This document shows positions 43,001-51,858 of a stretch of DNA of 64,000 nucleotides, one piece after another. Positions within the stretch are counted from its first letter, which is position 1, and each line of letters starts with the position of its first letter. The notes under the pieces were generated by a model, which saw nothing but the letters and a program-made list of their open reading frames with translations, made no database searches and was not told the DNA's origin. Source of the DNA: Hoeflea_A sp965216535 (GTDB lineage: Bacteria > Pseudomonadota > Alphaproteobacteria > Rhizobiales > Rhizobiaceae); the NCBI GenBank assembly GCA_965216535.1, contig OZ244175.1:1302001-1366000 (forward strand), read 5' to 3'. The position numbers were made by a program, and so were the translations under genes.

Positions 43001-46000
43001 CTAAAACAGGACTCGCAGGTGCCCCTCGATCTGGTTGGCGCTGGAGCCGTCGCCAAATTGGCCGTCATAGACCATGCCGAAAGTCACATTGTTTGCGGCC
43101 TCAACGTCGAATCCTGCCTGGATAACCAGCGCATCCACGGCAATCGGTGCACCGGTCACTGTGAACGGGATGGAACCGGCCAGTGCAAAGGTCGCCGAGG
43201 GATCCGTGTCGCCAAAGGCGTGACGCCAGCCAGCCATTCCATGCAGCCGCACTGTCTGGGTCATTTGTTGCGCGACACGAAGGCCGAGTGTCGTGAAGGT
43301 CGTGCTCTGCGTATCCGAGGCGGCGGTCAGAGCGGTGCTGCCGCCCGTTTCGGTGTAGCCATCGGTATCGAGTTGCATGAAAGACAGGTTGGCGAAGGGT
43401 TCGATCCGCGTATCGCCCCGGTCGATCCGGTAACCAGCCTCTGAAAAGAGTTGCCAACTTGTCGCGTCGTAGCTGGCCGTGAGGGTTTGCGACTTCCTGC
43501 GAATGGCAACTGAACGGCTTGAGTCGACGTCGTGCCAGGTGAACAGGCCGCCAAAATTGACAAACACCGGACCATGCGTCGCCTGGCCATAGGCGCCGGC
43601 AGAAAAGCTGTCTGCGCTGGCTGAAGAAGACAAGGCGGATTGGGTGGTCTCGGTGTGACCGTAGGCCCCCAGAAGGCCGAGTCGCCAGTGCCGGCCGAAA
43701 TCGCGATCGAGGCCGGCGACAATTCCACCATAGCTGTTGTCAGCGGCGGCCGTGTTGCCCGAGGAGTCGATGTCTTCCCAACCACCATAGCCGGCGATCC
43801 AGGCTCCGTGTTGCGATTTCGAGTTGGTGCTGCCGTAGGCGAAAACCTGGGTGTCGTCGTGAAATGACCCGCCAAGCCGCTGGTTGATGGCGTCGCTGAC
43901 TTTGCGGCCGCTGCTCATCAAGGCGCCCTTGAGCGACGCCTGGGTCTGGCCACTGAGCTTATCGAACAGGCCTCTTGCTTCTGTTTCGCTTGCCGACCCG
44001 AAAGCCAACTGGACGACCTCATGGTCGAGGTCCAGCAAATCGAGGGCCTTGGCGACAGCCAACTGGTTTTCCGTTTCGCCGACACTTGCGAAAGACTGGC
44101 TGACCGACTGGGTGAGGGTGACGTCGGTGGCGTCGTAGCCAAGCGTGTAGTCGATAAAGGTGGAGGTGCCGGAAACGCCGGAGAATGTTCCGCTGACCGC
44201 GGTGTCGGCGGTCAGTATCGTGAATGTGGTGTCTACGGAATAGCTGTCGGCTGAAACCAGGACCGAGCCACCGTCGATCGTGACCGTTCCGGTCGAAGCG
44301 AGCAGGTCGACATTGCCGTCGGTGTCGATTTCCACATCGAAGATGCTGCCGCTTTCGAAAGTCACATCGGCTGTGTTGAGCGTGCCGACGGAACTTCCCG
44401 GCGCAATGGTCCCGCCGTTGTTCACGGTGATCGCTCCAGTGAGCGTGCCGGTACCGCCCAACGTTCCGCCATTGTTGACTGCAACAGCCCCGGGCAATGT
44501 ACCGGTCACCGAAAGAATACCGCCATTGATGCTCGTTTGCCCGGTGAAGCTGGTGCTTTTCGAGGTCAGGACCGTCGTGCCGCCTTCAACCTCGATAGTG
44601 CCGCTTCCGGTGAATGGCAGGGCAAATTCGAATCCGCCTGAGTCGTCCGAGTGGTTGAACAAAGCCGTACCGGTGCCGTCGCCGAAGGCGATTGATTTCG
44701 CCTTGAGTGTGCCGGTGCCGAGTGCCGTGTCGCCGGATTGCGATCCGATGACAAAGCTGCCGGTGGAGCCGGCGGACTGGGCCACCGTCAGAGCACCGTT
44801 GCCGCCGTTGACATTAACGAGGCCGCTGTTGTTGAGGATGAGCGTGCCCGATCCGGATGCCCCGACGACAAGATCCTTCGAGACCTTGAGGGATGAGGCG
44901 TCGACTGTGGAGCCACTTGAGGTTGCGCCGGAAACGGTGACGGTGCCAGAACTGCCCGAAGAAACGCCGATTGTCGCATCGCCGCTGATGTTGACGATTG
45001 CCGCGTCGGTAATGCTCATCATGCCGCCGGCGCCGGTGTTGCCGACGATCAGTGCGTTGCCGTTGAGATCACCGGTGATTGCAAGAGTGCCGACATCGAC
45101 CGTGGTGGTCCCCGAAAATCCGCTGTTGTCGGCGGACAACTCGGTGTAGCCGGCTTCAACATCGATTGTCCCTTTGCCGCTGATGGTAAAGGCGAGCTCG
45201 GTCGCGTCAGCTTCGGTGCCGGTGTGGTTAAAAACAAGCGTTCCGGTGCCACTGCCGAATTCAAGGGAAGCGGCCGTGAGTGTTCCGGGTGCGGCCGCAC
45301 TTGAACCAGAGGCCGCGCCGATGACCACCGTTCCGTTCGAGCCACTTTGGCGTGCCACTGAAACGGTGCCTTTTCCCTTGTCGACGTCTACCGTTGCTCC
45401 AGAAGACACTGTCAGTGTGGCGGTGCCCTTGTTTCCAACATAAAAGTTGCCGGCGATCGATAATGACGAAGCTGTGCCGCCGGTGCTTTCACCGGTCACT
45501 GTCACCGAGCCGGAACTGCTGCTGTTGTTGCCGATGATGACGTTGCCGGTCTGGACACTCTGTCCACCCTGTTGAATTACCATGATGGATTCTGTGGAGG
45601 AGTCGCCAACTGTGAGCGCGCTTCCACCCAGTGCCACATCGATGACCAAGGTCCCGCCATCGACCGTCGTGGTGCCGGCGTATCCGCTGTTATCGCCGGT
45701 CAGTTCGGTATAGCCGCCAGCGACGGTGATGGTGCCGGATTTCAGCCCGGACAGAGACGAGATTGGGACTGAAAACACATAGGGGTTGGCGGAGGTCGCG
45801 GTGTGATTGAAGACCATGCCGCCGCCCGCTTCAACAATCGAGATGCCGGTAGCCGAAATGGTGCCCGGATCGTTCGGAGTCTGTCCGATGGCGCTGCCGA
45901 TGATGATGGTGGCAGTCGCATCTTCACCAACGGCTATGGTGATCGGACCGCCAATGCTCTGGGCAATGACAGCGCCGCCCTCCGAAATCGTCAGCGTGGC

Positions 46001-46462
46001 CTTTCCTTCGCTGCCGACGATCAGGCCGCCTGCGGCATTCAGCGTCGAGGCATAATTTGTTGTGCCGTCGGTCGTGGATCCGGAAACAACCACCGACCCA
46101 TTGCTGCCCTTGTTGAAACCGATGGCAATGGCATCATCGAGTGTGAGTTGGCCGCCGTTTTCAATGGTCAGAGAACCTTTGGATGAATTGCCCACGATCA
46201 TATCGTCGGCTTCGGCGGTTCCGTTGGAAGCCTGGTCTGAAATCACGGTCGCATTGGGAGATTCCGTATCGATATAGGCGAAGTCGCTGTCGGTCGGAAC
46301 CGCACCGGTTGACCAGTTGGTCGCGTCAAACCAGTCGGACGACGTCTCGCCAGTCCAGGTTTGGGCGTGAACCGCTGACGCGGTCATTGGTAATACCAAA
46401 AGGATTGAGCCAATTGCGAGGGTCGGCTGAAATGACAGGAGACCTGATTTCCTGGTCGGCAT
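43001..46462 (-). CDS. Autotransporter (type V secretion) with repetitive passenger
   Basis: Outer-membrane autotransporter of about 1,153 residues. The start at 46462 gives a clean Sec signal peptide (MPTRKSGLLSFQPTLAIGSI...ASAVHAQ); the frame is open to 46597, which would add 45 residues in front. The passenger is a beta-helix with at least three long repeats rich in GSVTVTG, ASSLSIAGNFYVGNKGTATL and GTGTLVFNHTG motifs, followed by the autochaperone-like stretch NGGTLGGTGTLTGAITVNNGG. The last 290 residues form the beta-barrel (AWIAGYGGWEDIDS...GHLRVLF), ending in Phe as the barrel-assembly signal requires. Probably co-transcribed with the downstream nine-repeat protein. Likely an adhesin; the ligand is unknown. 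Confidence 0.9.
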   Translation of the reverse strand: MPTRKSGLLSFQPTLAIGSILLVLPMTASAVHAQTWTGETSSDWFDATNWSTGAVPTDSDFAYIDTESPNATVISDQASNGTAEADDMIVGNSSKGSLTIENGGQLTLDDAIAIGFNKGSNGSVVVSGSTTDGTTNYASTLNAAGGLIVGSEGKATLTISEGGAVIAQSIGGPITIAVGEDATATIIIGSAIGQTPNDPGTISATGISIVEAGGGMVFNHTATSANPYVFSVPISSLSGLKSGTITVAGGYTELTGDNSGYAGTTTVDGGTLVIDVALGGSALTVGDSSTESIMVIQQGGQSVQTGNVIIGNNSSSSGSVTVTGESTGGTASSLSIAGNFYVGNKGTATLTVSSGATVDVDKGKGTVSVARQSGSNGTVVIGAASGSSAAAPGTLTAASLEFGSGTGTLVFNHTGTEADATELAFTISGKGTIDVEAGYTELSADNSGFSGTTTVDVGTLAITGDLNGNALIVGNTGAGGMMSITDAAIVNISGDATIGVSSGSSGTVTVSGATSSGSTVDASSLKVSKDLVVGASGSGTLILNNSGLVNVNGGNGALTVAQSAGSTGSFVIGSQSGDTALGTGTLKAKSIAFGDGTGTALFNHSDDSGGFEFALPFTGSGTIEVEGGTTVLTSKSTSFTGQTSINGGILSVTGTLPGAVAVNNGGTLGGTGTLTGAITVNNGGTIAPGSSVGTLNTADVTFESGSIFDVEIDTDGNVDLLASTGTVTIDGGSVLVSADSYSVDTTFTILTADTAVSGTFSGVSGTSTFIDYTLGYDATDVTLTQSVSQSFASVGETENQLAVAKALDLLDLDHEVVQLAFGSASETEARGLFDKLSGQTQASLKGALMSSGRKVSDAINQRLGGSFHDDTQVFAYGSTNSKSQHGAWIAGYGGWEDIDSSGNTAAADNSYGGIVAGLDRDFGRHWRLGLLGAYGHTETTQSALSSSASADSFSAGAYGQATHGPVFVNFGGLFTWHDVDSSRSVAIRRKSQTLTASYDATSWQLFSEAGYRIDRGDTRIEPFANLSFMQLDTDGYTETGGSTALTAASDTQSTTFTTLGLRVAQQMTQTVRLHGMAGWRHAFGDTDPSATFALAGSIPFTVTGAPIAVDALVIQAGFDVEAANNVTFGMVYDGQFGDGSSANQIEGHLRVLF

Positions 46463-46638
46463 TTGGACACCCCACATTTCAAGAGCCTGCAGGTGAGTAT
46501 TGTCCGGCGCGACTTGCGCGGAGCTTTTCGTGCCGCCGATTGATTGGCCGATACTGCTGGCTCTTGGCTTGCGCCACGCCTGAGATGCTGTCCGCATTTG
46601 GCATCGATTAACCCCCCGCGAATCGATTGTCTGACGGC

Positions 46639-46665
46639 ATTATAGGGTGGGCTCGGAGCTCACAA
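46639..46665 (-). promoter_or_regulatory. Candidate sigma-70 promoter for the autotransporter gene
   Basis: On the minus strand a perfect -10 hexamer TATAAT (46639-46644) is preceded after 15 bases by TTGTGA (46660-46665), slightly short of optimal spacing. It lies about 42 bases before the upstream possible start at 46597 and about 177 before the preferred start at 46462. Confidence 0.45.
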
Positions 46666-46780
46666 AGGCGCAGATCTGCTAGCGCCGAGGCCGCATTTTG
46701 AGGCAACTCTAGGAAGGAATGTTTCGCCTGTCCCCTGTCAGGAATGACAGGTGGATCGGACCATCAGATCTCAAACAAGG

Positions 46781-47485
46781 CTAAACCGAGCGCGTGATGC
46801 CGCCGTCGATGCGGATGTTCTGGCCGGTGATATAGCTGGACTTGTCAGACGCCAGGAAGGCGATGAGTTCGGACACTTCCGCCACGTTGCCATATCGGCC
46901 CATCGGAATGCGGGTGCGGCGGTCTTCCTTTTCCGGCAGGCTGTCGATGAAACCGGGCATGACGTTGTTCATGCGGAGGTTGTCGCCGGCATATTTGTCG
47001 GTGAACAGCTTGGTGAAGGCGGCGAGGCCGGAGCGGAACACGCCTGAAGTCGGGAAAAGCTCCTCGGGCTCGAAGGCGGCATAGGTGGATATGTTGACGA
47101 AGGCCCCATTGCCCTGTTTCTGCATGATCGGTGTCACGATGCGGGCGATCCGGATGACGTTGAGCAGGTAGAACTCCATGCCCTCATGCCAGTCCTCGTC
47201 GCTCAATTCGAGCACGGGGCCCTTGGGTCCGTGTCCGGCGCTGGAAACGACCGTGTCGATGCGCCCCCATTTCTCCATCGCAGCGTCCACCAGGGCCTGC
47301 AGGTCTGCCGCGTTGCGGTTGGAGCCTTCGATGCCGAGACCACCAAGCTGAGCTGCCAGTTCCAGACCTTTTCCGGACGAGGACAGGATCGCGATGTCGA
47401 AACCGTCTTCGGACAGTTTGCGTGCGGCATCGGCGCCCATGCCGCTGCCACCGCCGATGATCAAGGCTACGGGGCGATCGCTCAT
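46781..47485 (-). CDS. Short-chain dehydrogenase/reductase (SDR)
   Basis: 234-residue classical SDR. The cofactor motif is IIGGGSGMGADAARKLSEDG at the N terminus. The N-S-Y-K tetrad is only partly conventional: VVSSAGHG, then ISTYAAFEP; the usual Y-x-x-x-K is replaced by a segment reading SGVFRSGLAAFTKLFTDKYA, so the catalytic Tyr is not in its normal place. The C-terminal IRIDGGITRSV is typical. It follows the 3-hydroxyacyl-CoA dehydrogenase gene by 12 bases, so the two are probably co-transcribed. Confidence 0.85.
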   Translation of the reverse strand: MSDRPVALIIGGGSGMGADAARKLSEDGFDIAILSSSGKGLELAAQLGGLGIEGSNRNAADLQALVDAAMEKWGRIDTVVSSAGHGPKGPVLELSDEDWHEGMEFYLLNVIRIARIVTPIMQKQGNGAFVNISTYAAFEPEELFPTSGVFRSGLAAFTKLFTDKYAGDNLRMNNVMPGFIDSLPEKEDRRTRIPMGRYGNVAEVSELIAFLASDKSSYITGQNIRIDGGITRSV

Positions 47486-47497
47486 GTCAGAAGTTCC

Positions 47498-48379
47498 TCA
47501 ACGCGTGGGGACAGGTTCGTCGCCGCGGTAGTCATAGAAGCCGCGGCCGGTCTTGCGACCGAGCCAACCGGCTTCGACATATTTCGTCAAAAGCGGGCAG
47601 GGGCGATACTTGGAATCGGCCAGGCCGTCATAAAGCACCTGCATGATCGACAGGCAGGTATCGAGCCCGATGAAATCGGCCAATTGCAGGGGCCCGATCG
47701 GATGGTTGGCTCCGAGCTTCATGGCCGTGTCGATGGCCTCGACCGTGCCGACGCCTTCATAGAGCGTATAGATCGCCTCGTTGATCATCGGCAGCAGGAT
47801 GCGGTTGACGATAAACGCCGGAAAATCCTCGGCGACCGTCACCGTCTTGCCGAGCGATTCCACGAATTCCTTGGAAGCCTCGAACGTCACATCCTCGGTG
47901 GCAATGCCGCGAACCAGCTCGACCAGATGCATCACCGGTGCCGGGTTCATGAAGTGAATACCGATGAAGCGCTCGGGACGATCGGTTGCCGAGGCCAGGC
48001 GGGTGATCGACAGGGAAGATGTGTCCGTGGCGATGATGGCTTCCGGATTGAGCAGCGGGCAAAGATTGGCGTAGATCTTGCGCTTAATGGTCTCGTCTTC
48101 CGTCGCCGCCTCGATGACCATGTCGGTGGCCGCGAGATCCTCGACCGAAATGGCCGGGGCTATGCGCGCCTGGGCGGCGTCCCGCGCGCCCTCTTCCAGA
48201 TTTCCGGCGGCAACCTGACGGGCCATGTTGCCGTTGATCGTGGCCATGCCGTCATTGATCTTGGCTTCGGAGACATCGTGCAGCAGGACATCGTAGCCGG
48301 CCACGGCGCAGACATGTGCGATGCCGCTGCCCATCTGGCCAGCACCAACAATACCAACTGATTTGATCGAGCCGGCCAT
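47498..48379 (-). CDS. 3-hydroxyacyl-CoA (3-hydroxybutyryl-CoA) dehydrogenase
   Basis: NAD-dependent enzyme of 293 residues for beta-oxidation or butyrate/PHB metabolism. Rossmann motif SVGIVGAGQMGSGIAHVCAVAGYDVLLHD at the N terminus, then ATDMVIEAATEDETIKR, the catalytic His-Glu region ERFIGIHFMNPAPVMHLVELV, and the C-terminal domain GFYDYRGDEP. The ATG at 48379 gives the family-typical N terminus MAGSIKSVGIVG. It is separated from EtfA by a hairpin terminator; Etf proteins take electrons from acyl-CoA dehydrogenases, so the genes share a pathway. Confidence 0.93.
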   Translation of the reverse strand: MAGSIKSVGIVGAGQMGSGIAHVCAVAGYDVLLHDVSEAKINDGMATINGNMARQVAAGNLEEGARDAAQARIAPAISVEDLAATDMVIEAATEDETIKRKIYANLCPLLNPEAIIATDTSSLSITRLASATDRPERFIGIHFMNPAPVMHLVELVRGIATEDVTFEASKEFVESLGKTVTVAEDFPAFIVNRILLPMINEAIYTLYEGVGTVEAIDTAMKLGANHPIGPLQLADFIGLDTCLSIMQVLYDGLADSKYRPCPLLTKYVEAGWLGRKTGRGFYDYRGDEPVPTR

Positions 48380-48415
48380 AACCTCAATTCCCTGTAATGA
48401 ACCGCGCACAAACTA

Positions 48416-48458
48416 ATTGGCCGGGCTGACAACGTCCAGCCCGGCCAATCATTTTTTT
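48416..48458. terminator. Strong hairpin between etfA and the hydroxyacyl-CoA dehydrogenase gene
   Basis: Perfect 13-base arms ATTGGCCGGGCTG (48416-48428) and CAGCCCGGCCAAT (48437-48449) with an 8-base loop. Seven T follow on the plus strand (48452-48458); read on the minus strand the hairpin is followed by the weaker TTAGTTTGTG. Since the flanking genes run leftward, it probably terminates or attenuates the etfBA transcript despite the better T-tract being on the other strand. Confidence 0.75.
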
Positions 48459-48499
48459 GCAGGTGCGAAGAGGGCTATGCGGCCCCGTTTGCCAACGGG

Positions 48500-49429
48500 T
48501 CAGAGCGCCTTTTCAAGCTCCGGCAGAACATCGAAAAGGTCGGCAACGAGACCGTAATCGGCGACCTGGAAAATGGGCGCTTCCTCGTCCTTGTTGATCG
48601 CAACGATCACCTTCGAATCCTTCATGCCGGCCAGGTGCTGAATCGCACCTGATATGCCGCAGGCAATGTAAAGGTCCGGGGCGACGACCTTGCCGGTCTG
48701 GCCAACTTGCCAGTCGTTCGGCGCGTAGCCGGCATCGACGGCAGCGCGCGAGGCGCCGACGGCGGCGCCGAGCTTGTCGGCCACCGGGAGGATGACCTCC
48801 TGGAATTTCTCCTCGGAACCGAGAGCACGGCCGCCGGAGATGATGATCTTGGCCGAAGTCAGTTCCGGCCGGTCGCTTTCCGACAGCTTGGCTTCGACGA
48901 ATTTCGACAGGCCCGGGTCTGCAGCGGCGCCGATCGTCTCAACGGATGCCGAACCGCCTTCGCCGGCGGCATTGAAGCCGGCCGTACGCACGGTGATGAC
49001 CTTTTTCGGGTCGGTCGACTGAACCGTCTGAATGGCGTTGCCGGCATAGATCGGCCGCTTGAAAGTGTCTGCGCTGACGACGTCGGTGATGTCCGAGATC
49101 TGCATCACGTCGAGCAGGGCAGCGACCCGCGGCATGATGTTCTTGCCGTCGGTTGTGGCGGCGGCAACAAAGGCGTCGTAGCCGTCGGCCAGCGAGACGA
49201 TCAAGGCAGCTGTCGGCTCGGCCAGGTTGACCTCCAGGTCATCGGATTCGGCCAGCAGGACCTTCGATACGCCATCCAGCTTGGCGGCTTCATCGGCGAC
49301 GCCCTGGGCACCCTTACCGGCGACCAGTACATGCACGTCGCCACCGATTGCGGCTGCGGCGGTCAGGGCCTTTGCGGTCTGATCGGACAGCGACTGGTTG
49401 TCATGTTCCGCGAGAAGAAGTGTGGTCAT
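48500..49429 (-). CDS. etfA: Electron transfer flavoprotein alpha subunit
   Basis: 309-residue FAD-binding subunit that carries electrons from acyl-CoA and related dehydrogenases to ETF:quinone oxidoreductase. FAD-binding C-terminal half: SAKIIISGGRALGSEEKFQE, DAGYAPNDWQVGQTGKVVAPDLYIACGISGAIQHLAGMKDS. It lies 16 bases downstream of the beta subunit, and a hairpin terminator follows. Confidence 0.97.
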   Translation of the reverse strand: MTTLLLAEHDNQSLSDQTAKALTAAAAIGGDVHVLVAGKGAQGVADEAAKLDGVSKVLLAESDDLEVNLAEPTAALIVSLADGYDAFVAAATTDGKNIMPRVAALLDVMQISDITDVVSADTFKRPIYAGNAIQTVQSTDPKKVITVRTAGFNAAGEGGSASVETIGAAADPGLSKFVEAKLSESDRPELTSAKIIISGGRALGSEEKFQEVILPVADKLGAAVGASRAAVDAGYAPNDWQVGQTGKVVAPDLYIACGISGAIQHLAGMKDSKVIVAINKDEEAPIFQVADYGLVADLFDVLPELEKAL

Positions 49430-49445
49430 GATAATCGTCTCCGTC

Positions 49446-50195
49446 CTAAAGCACGCCGGCTTCGTTTTTCAGCTTGTCGACCAGGTCGGCAACGCTCTCG
49501 ACCTTGACACCGGCTTTGCGGCCTTCGGGCTCAGCGGTGTTGAGCACGGTCAGGCGTGGAGCGGTGTCGACGCCGTAGTCGGTGGTCGTCTTCTTGTCGA
49601 GCGGCTTCTTCTTGGCCTTCATGATGTTGGGCAGGGAAGCATAGCGCGGCTCGTTGAGACGCAGGTCGGTGGTGACCACCGCCGGCAGTTTGATCTCGAT
49701 GGTCTGCAGGCCGCCGTCGACTTCACGGGTGACCGAAGCGGAACCGTCGCCGATCTCGACCTCGGAGGCGAAGGTGCCCTGCGACCAGCCCAGGAGGGCA
49801 GCCAGCATCTGGCCTGTCTGGTTGCAATCGTCATCGATGGCCTGCTTGCCGACAATGACGAGGCCCGGATTTTCTTCCTCGACCACAGCCTTGAGGATCT
49901 TGGCGACCGCCAGCGGCTCGACCAGGTCGTCTGTCTGGACGAGAATGCCGCGATCAGCGCCCATGGCGAGGGCCGTGCGGATGGTCTCTTCGGCCTTGGC
50001 CGGGCCGATCGATACGGCGACGATTTCCTCGACCTTACCGGCTTCCTTGAGGCGGATTGCCTCTTCGACCGAGATTTCGTCGAACGGGTTCATCGACATT
50101 TTGACATTGGCCAGCTCGACGCCCGAGCCGTCGGGCCTGACGCGGACCTTGACGTTGTAGTCAATCACCCGCTTCACGGGTACCAGAACTTTCAT
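49446..50195 (-). CDS. etfB: Electron transfer flavoprotein beta subunit
   Basis: 249-residue AMP-binding subunit of ETF. N terminus [42 protein letters not shown] and the recognition-loop signature region around [29 protein letters not shown] (here reading [15 protein letters not shown]). First gene of the etfBA pair. Confidence 0.97.
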   Translation of the reverse strand: [249 protein letters not shown]

Positions 50196-50428
50196 GCGTT
50201 CACCTTTCTCCAGCAGCGCGCGGGATAGTGCACATTCCGTGTCGTCCGTGATGGCTGGAAAGCGACATCAAGGCAGTCAAATTCTGCCAGTGGAATATGC
50301 GTCTGTCCTGCGATTGAGAGCCTTGTGGGTGTCACATATCTGCAAGGCCCCGTTGCCGTCAATCAGGATTGCAGGCGCGGGTGCGGCAATTTGTCCCCCG
50401 GAGCGGTTCTGTAGAGTATCCGTTCTGA

Positions 50429-51373
50429 TCAAGTCAAAGTTGGCATTTGATTCCACAGTCTGCCGTCTCTGACGAGTGCGTTTGCGATTGTGATGAGTTT
50501 TCTCATGATTGCGGTGATCGCGACCTTTGACGGCTTCCCTGCTTCTATGAGTTGCCGATACTTGGCTTTGAGCACAGGATTGAAGCGGATGGCGACGAGG
50601 GCGGGCATATAGAGTGCCTGCCTGAGTTTTGCGCGCCCGCCTTGTATGAAGCTCTTGCCCTTCCATTTCCCGGACTGTCGGGTTGTTGGGGCCAAGCCAG
50701 CTAGGCTTGCTGCGCGGCGTTTGTCCATTGAGCCCAACTCAGGCATCTCGGCAAGCAAGGTGACGATGGTGATGTCGCCGAGGCCGGGAATGGAGGTCAG
50801 TACGCGGTGGCGGCTCCGCAATGTGGGATCAGCCTCAATGATCTCTCTGCATTGGCTGTCGATGGCCTTGATATGGAGCTCGATCTGTTTGAGCCTTTGC
50901 GTGGCCTGACGCCTTAGCAACGTTGCAGTGAGCACATGCAACCGGTTTTTGGTTGCTGTTCTGTCCTTGACCAGGGCACGGCGCGCCATGGTCAATTCTC
51001 CCAAGGTCACGAGGGCTTGGCTCCTTGCTTCGTGTGGTTTAGGCCGCAGCATCGCGCCATAGGCGGCCAGCATAGCGGCATCGATCTTATCGGTCTTGGC
51101 CCGTGTGCCCCGGGCTTCGGCAAAACGGCGCGCCTGCCACGGGTTGACCTTGCATAGCGGCAGGCCAGTGTCCGACAGACTACGCTCCAGGACACGGTGA
51201 TAGGCACCGGTAGCCTCGAAAACGATGCGGTCAACAGGTGTGGCGCCGATCCACCGGATCAGGGCGCAGATCCCGACCCTGTCGTTAGCGAAGCGATGAT
51301 GTGTATGATCCGGCAGCCGACAAACGTCGAGCGTGTCTTTTGAAACATCGATGCCGATGGTAAGCTGTGTCAT
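50429..51373 (-). CDS. IS110-family transposase (element A)
   Basis: 314-residue DEDD recombinase. The N-terminal RuvC-like domain has the first Asp in LTIGIDVSKDTLDVCRL, Glu in IVFEATGAYHRVLE and the paired Asp in KTDKIDAAMLAAYGAML. The C-terminal Transposase_20 domain holds IPGLGDITIVTLLAEMPELG and the conserved Ser region SLAGLAPTTRQSGKWKGKSF. Full length with no interruption, so potentially active. Related to, but clearly different from, the second IS110 protein in the window. Confidence 0.95.
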   Translation of the reverse strand: MTQLTIGIDVSKDTLDVCRLPDHTHHRFANDRVGICALIRWIGATPVDRIVFEATGAYHRVLERSLSDTGLPLCKVNPWQARRFAEARGTRAKTDKIDAAMLAAYGAMLRPKPHEARSQALVTLGELTMARRALVKDRTATKNRLHVLTATLLRRQATQRLKQIELHIKAIDSQCREIIEADPTLRSRHRVLTSIPGLGDITIVTLLAEMPELGSMDKRRAASLAGLAPTTRQSGKWKGKSFIQGGRAKLRQALYMPALVAIRFNPVLKAKYRQLIEAGKPSKVAITAIMRKLITIANALVRDGRLWNQMPTLT

Positions 51374-51563
51374 CTTTTCCGTGTCCTATGCTTGTCATTC
51401 GAGCTTGGCGGCTCAGGTATCCGTTCAGGCTGCATGGAAAAGACAGGGGTGATCGCACTCTAACTCGGCCCTTCAAACGGCCAGCCTATCACCGATCCGT
51501 CCCCTGCCGCCGCAGGCGAGTTTGCCCTCGTCGAGCGGCGGTCCATTTTCGCTCATGGACAAA
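51374..51563 (-). ncRNA. Structured non-coding end of IS110 element A, possible bridge RNA region
   Basis: About 190 bases upstream of the transposase without coding potential. A strong hairpin has 7-base arms CCGCCGC (51507-51513) and GCGGCGG (51535-51541), with inner CGAG/CTCG pairs and a loop. Further toward the gene the sequence aligns with the equivalent part of element B. In characterised IS110 elements this end encodes the bridge RNA that pairs with target and donor DNA. Assignment here is by position, structure and comparison only. Confidence 0.5.
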
Positions 51564-51858
51564 GAAAATCATAAGACAAGCCTATCATGGTTAGATTAAA
51601 GCAATTCTGTTTGTGGTCGGCGAAGCGATCCGCGAGGAAGGAGCGCAGCGCGATGCCGGAGGCATCTCGCGAGCATCCTGACACTGCGGGCGTCCGCCGA
51701 CCGCAAACCCGAAGGGCCGGGCGCATTTGCGCCAAATCCTTCGCCCAAAGCCTCGGCCGGGCAACCAGCCCGACCTGCGTTTTGAGCTCGACCTTGACGC
51801 AAATGCGCCTCGGCAGAATGGTTCAATCTAACCATGATCGGCTTGTCTTATGATTTTC
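51564..51858. repeat. 295-base foldback between two IS110 elements
   Basis: Arms of about 45 bases at 51564-51609 and 51814-51858 are near-perfect inverted repeats (starting GAAAATCATAAGACAAGCC and containing ATCATGGTTAGATT). The 204-base centre holds further nested inverted repeats: GTTTGTGGTCGGCGAAGC at about 51609-51627 against 51690-51708, and GGCGCATTTGCGCC at 51720-51733 against 51796-51809. No coding capacity. It could be a MITE-like or REP-like target, or the arms could be the outermost ends of the two IS110 elements. Confidence 0.7.

Larger units (their letters stand above)
50416..51563 (-). mobile_element. IS110-family element A (leftward)
   Basis: Element with an intact DEDD transposase on the minus strand, a long non-coding upstream end at about 51374-51563 and a very short downstream end. 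The 9-mer AACGGATAC occurs on the minus strand at both 51417-51425 (upstream of the gene) and 50416-50424 (downstream end). Boundaries are approximate: the upstream edge may extend into the inverted-repeat arm at 51564-51609. Head to head with element B. Confidence 0.75.

Noticed and set aside
51564..51858. Integron attC site or CRISPR-like repeat
   Set aside because: There is one foldback only, without integrase, cassettes or regularly spaced repeats.
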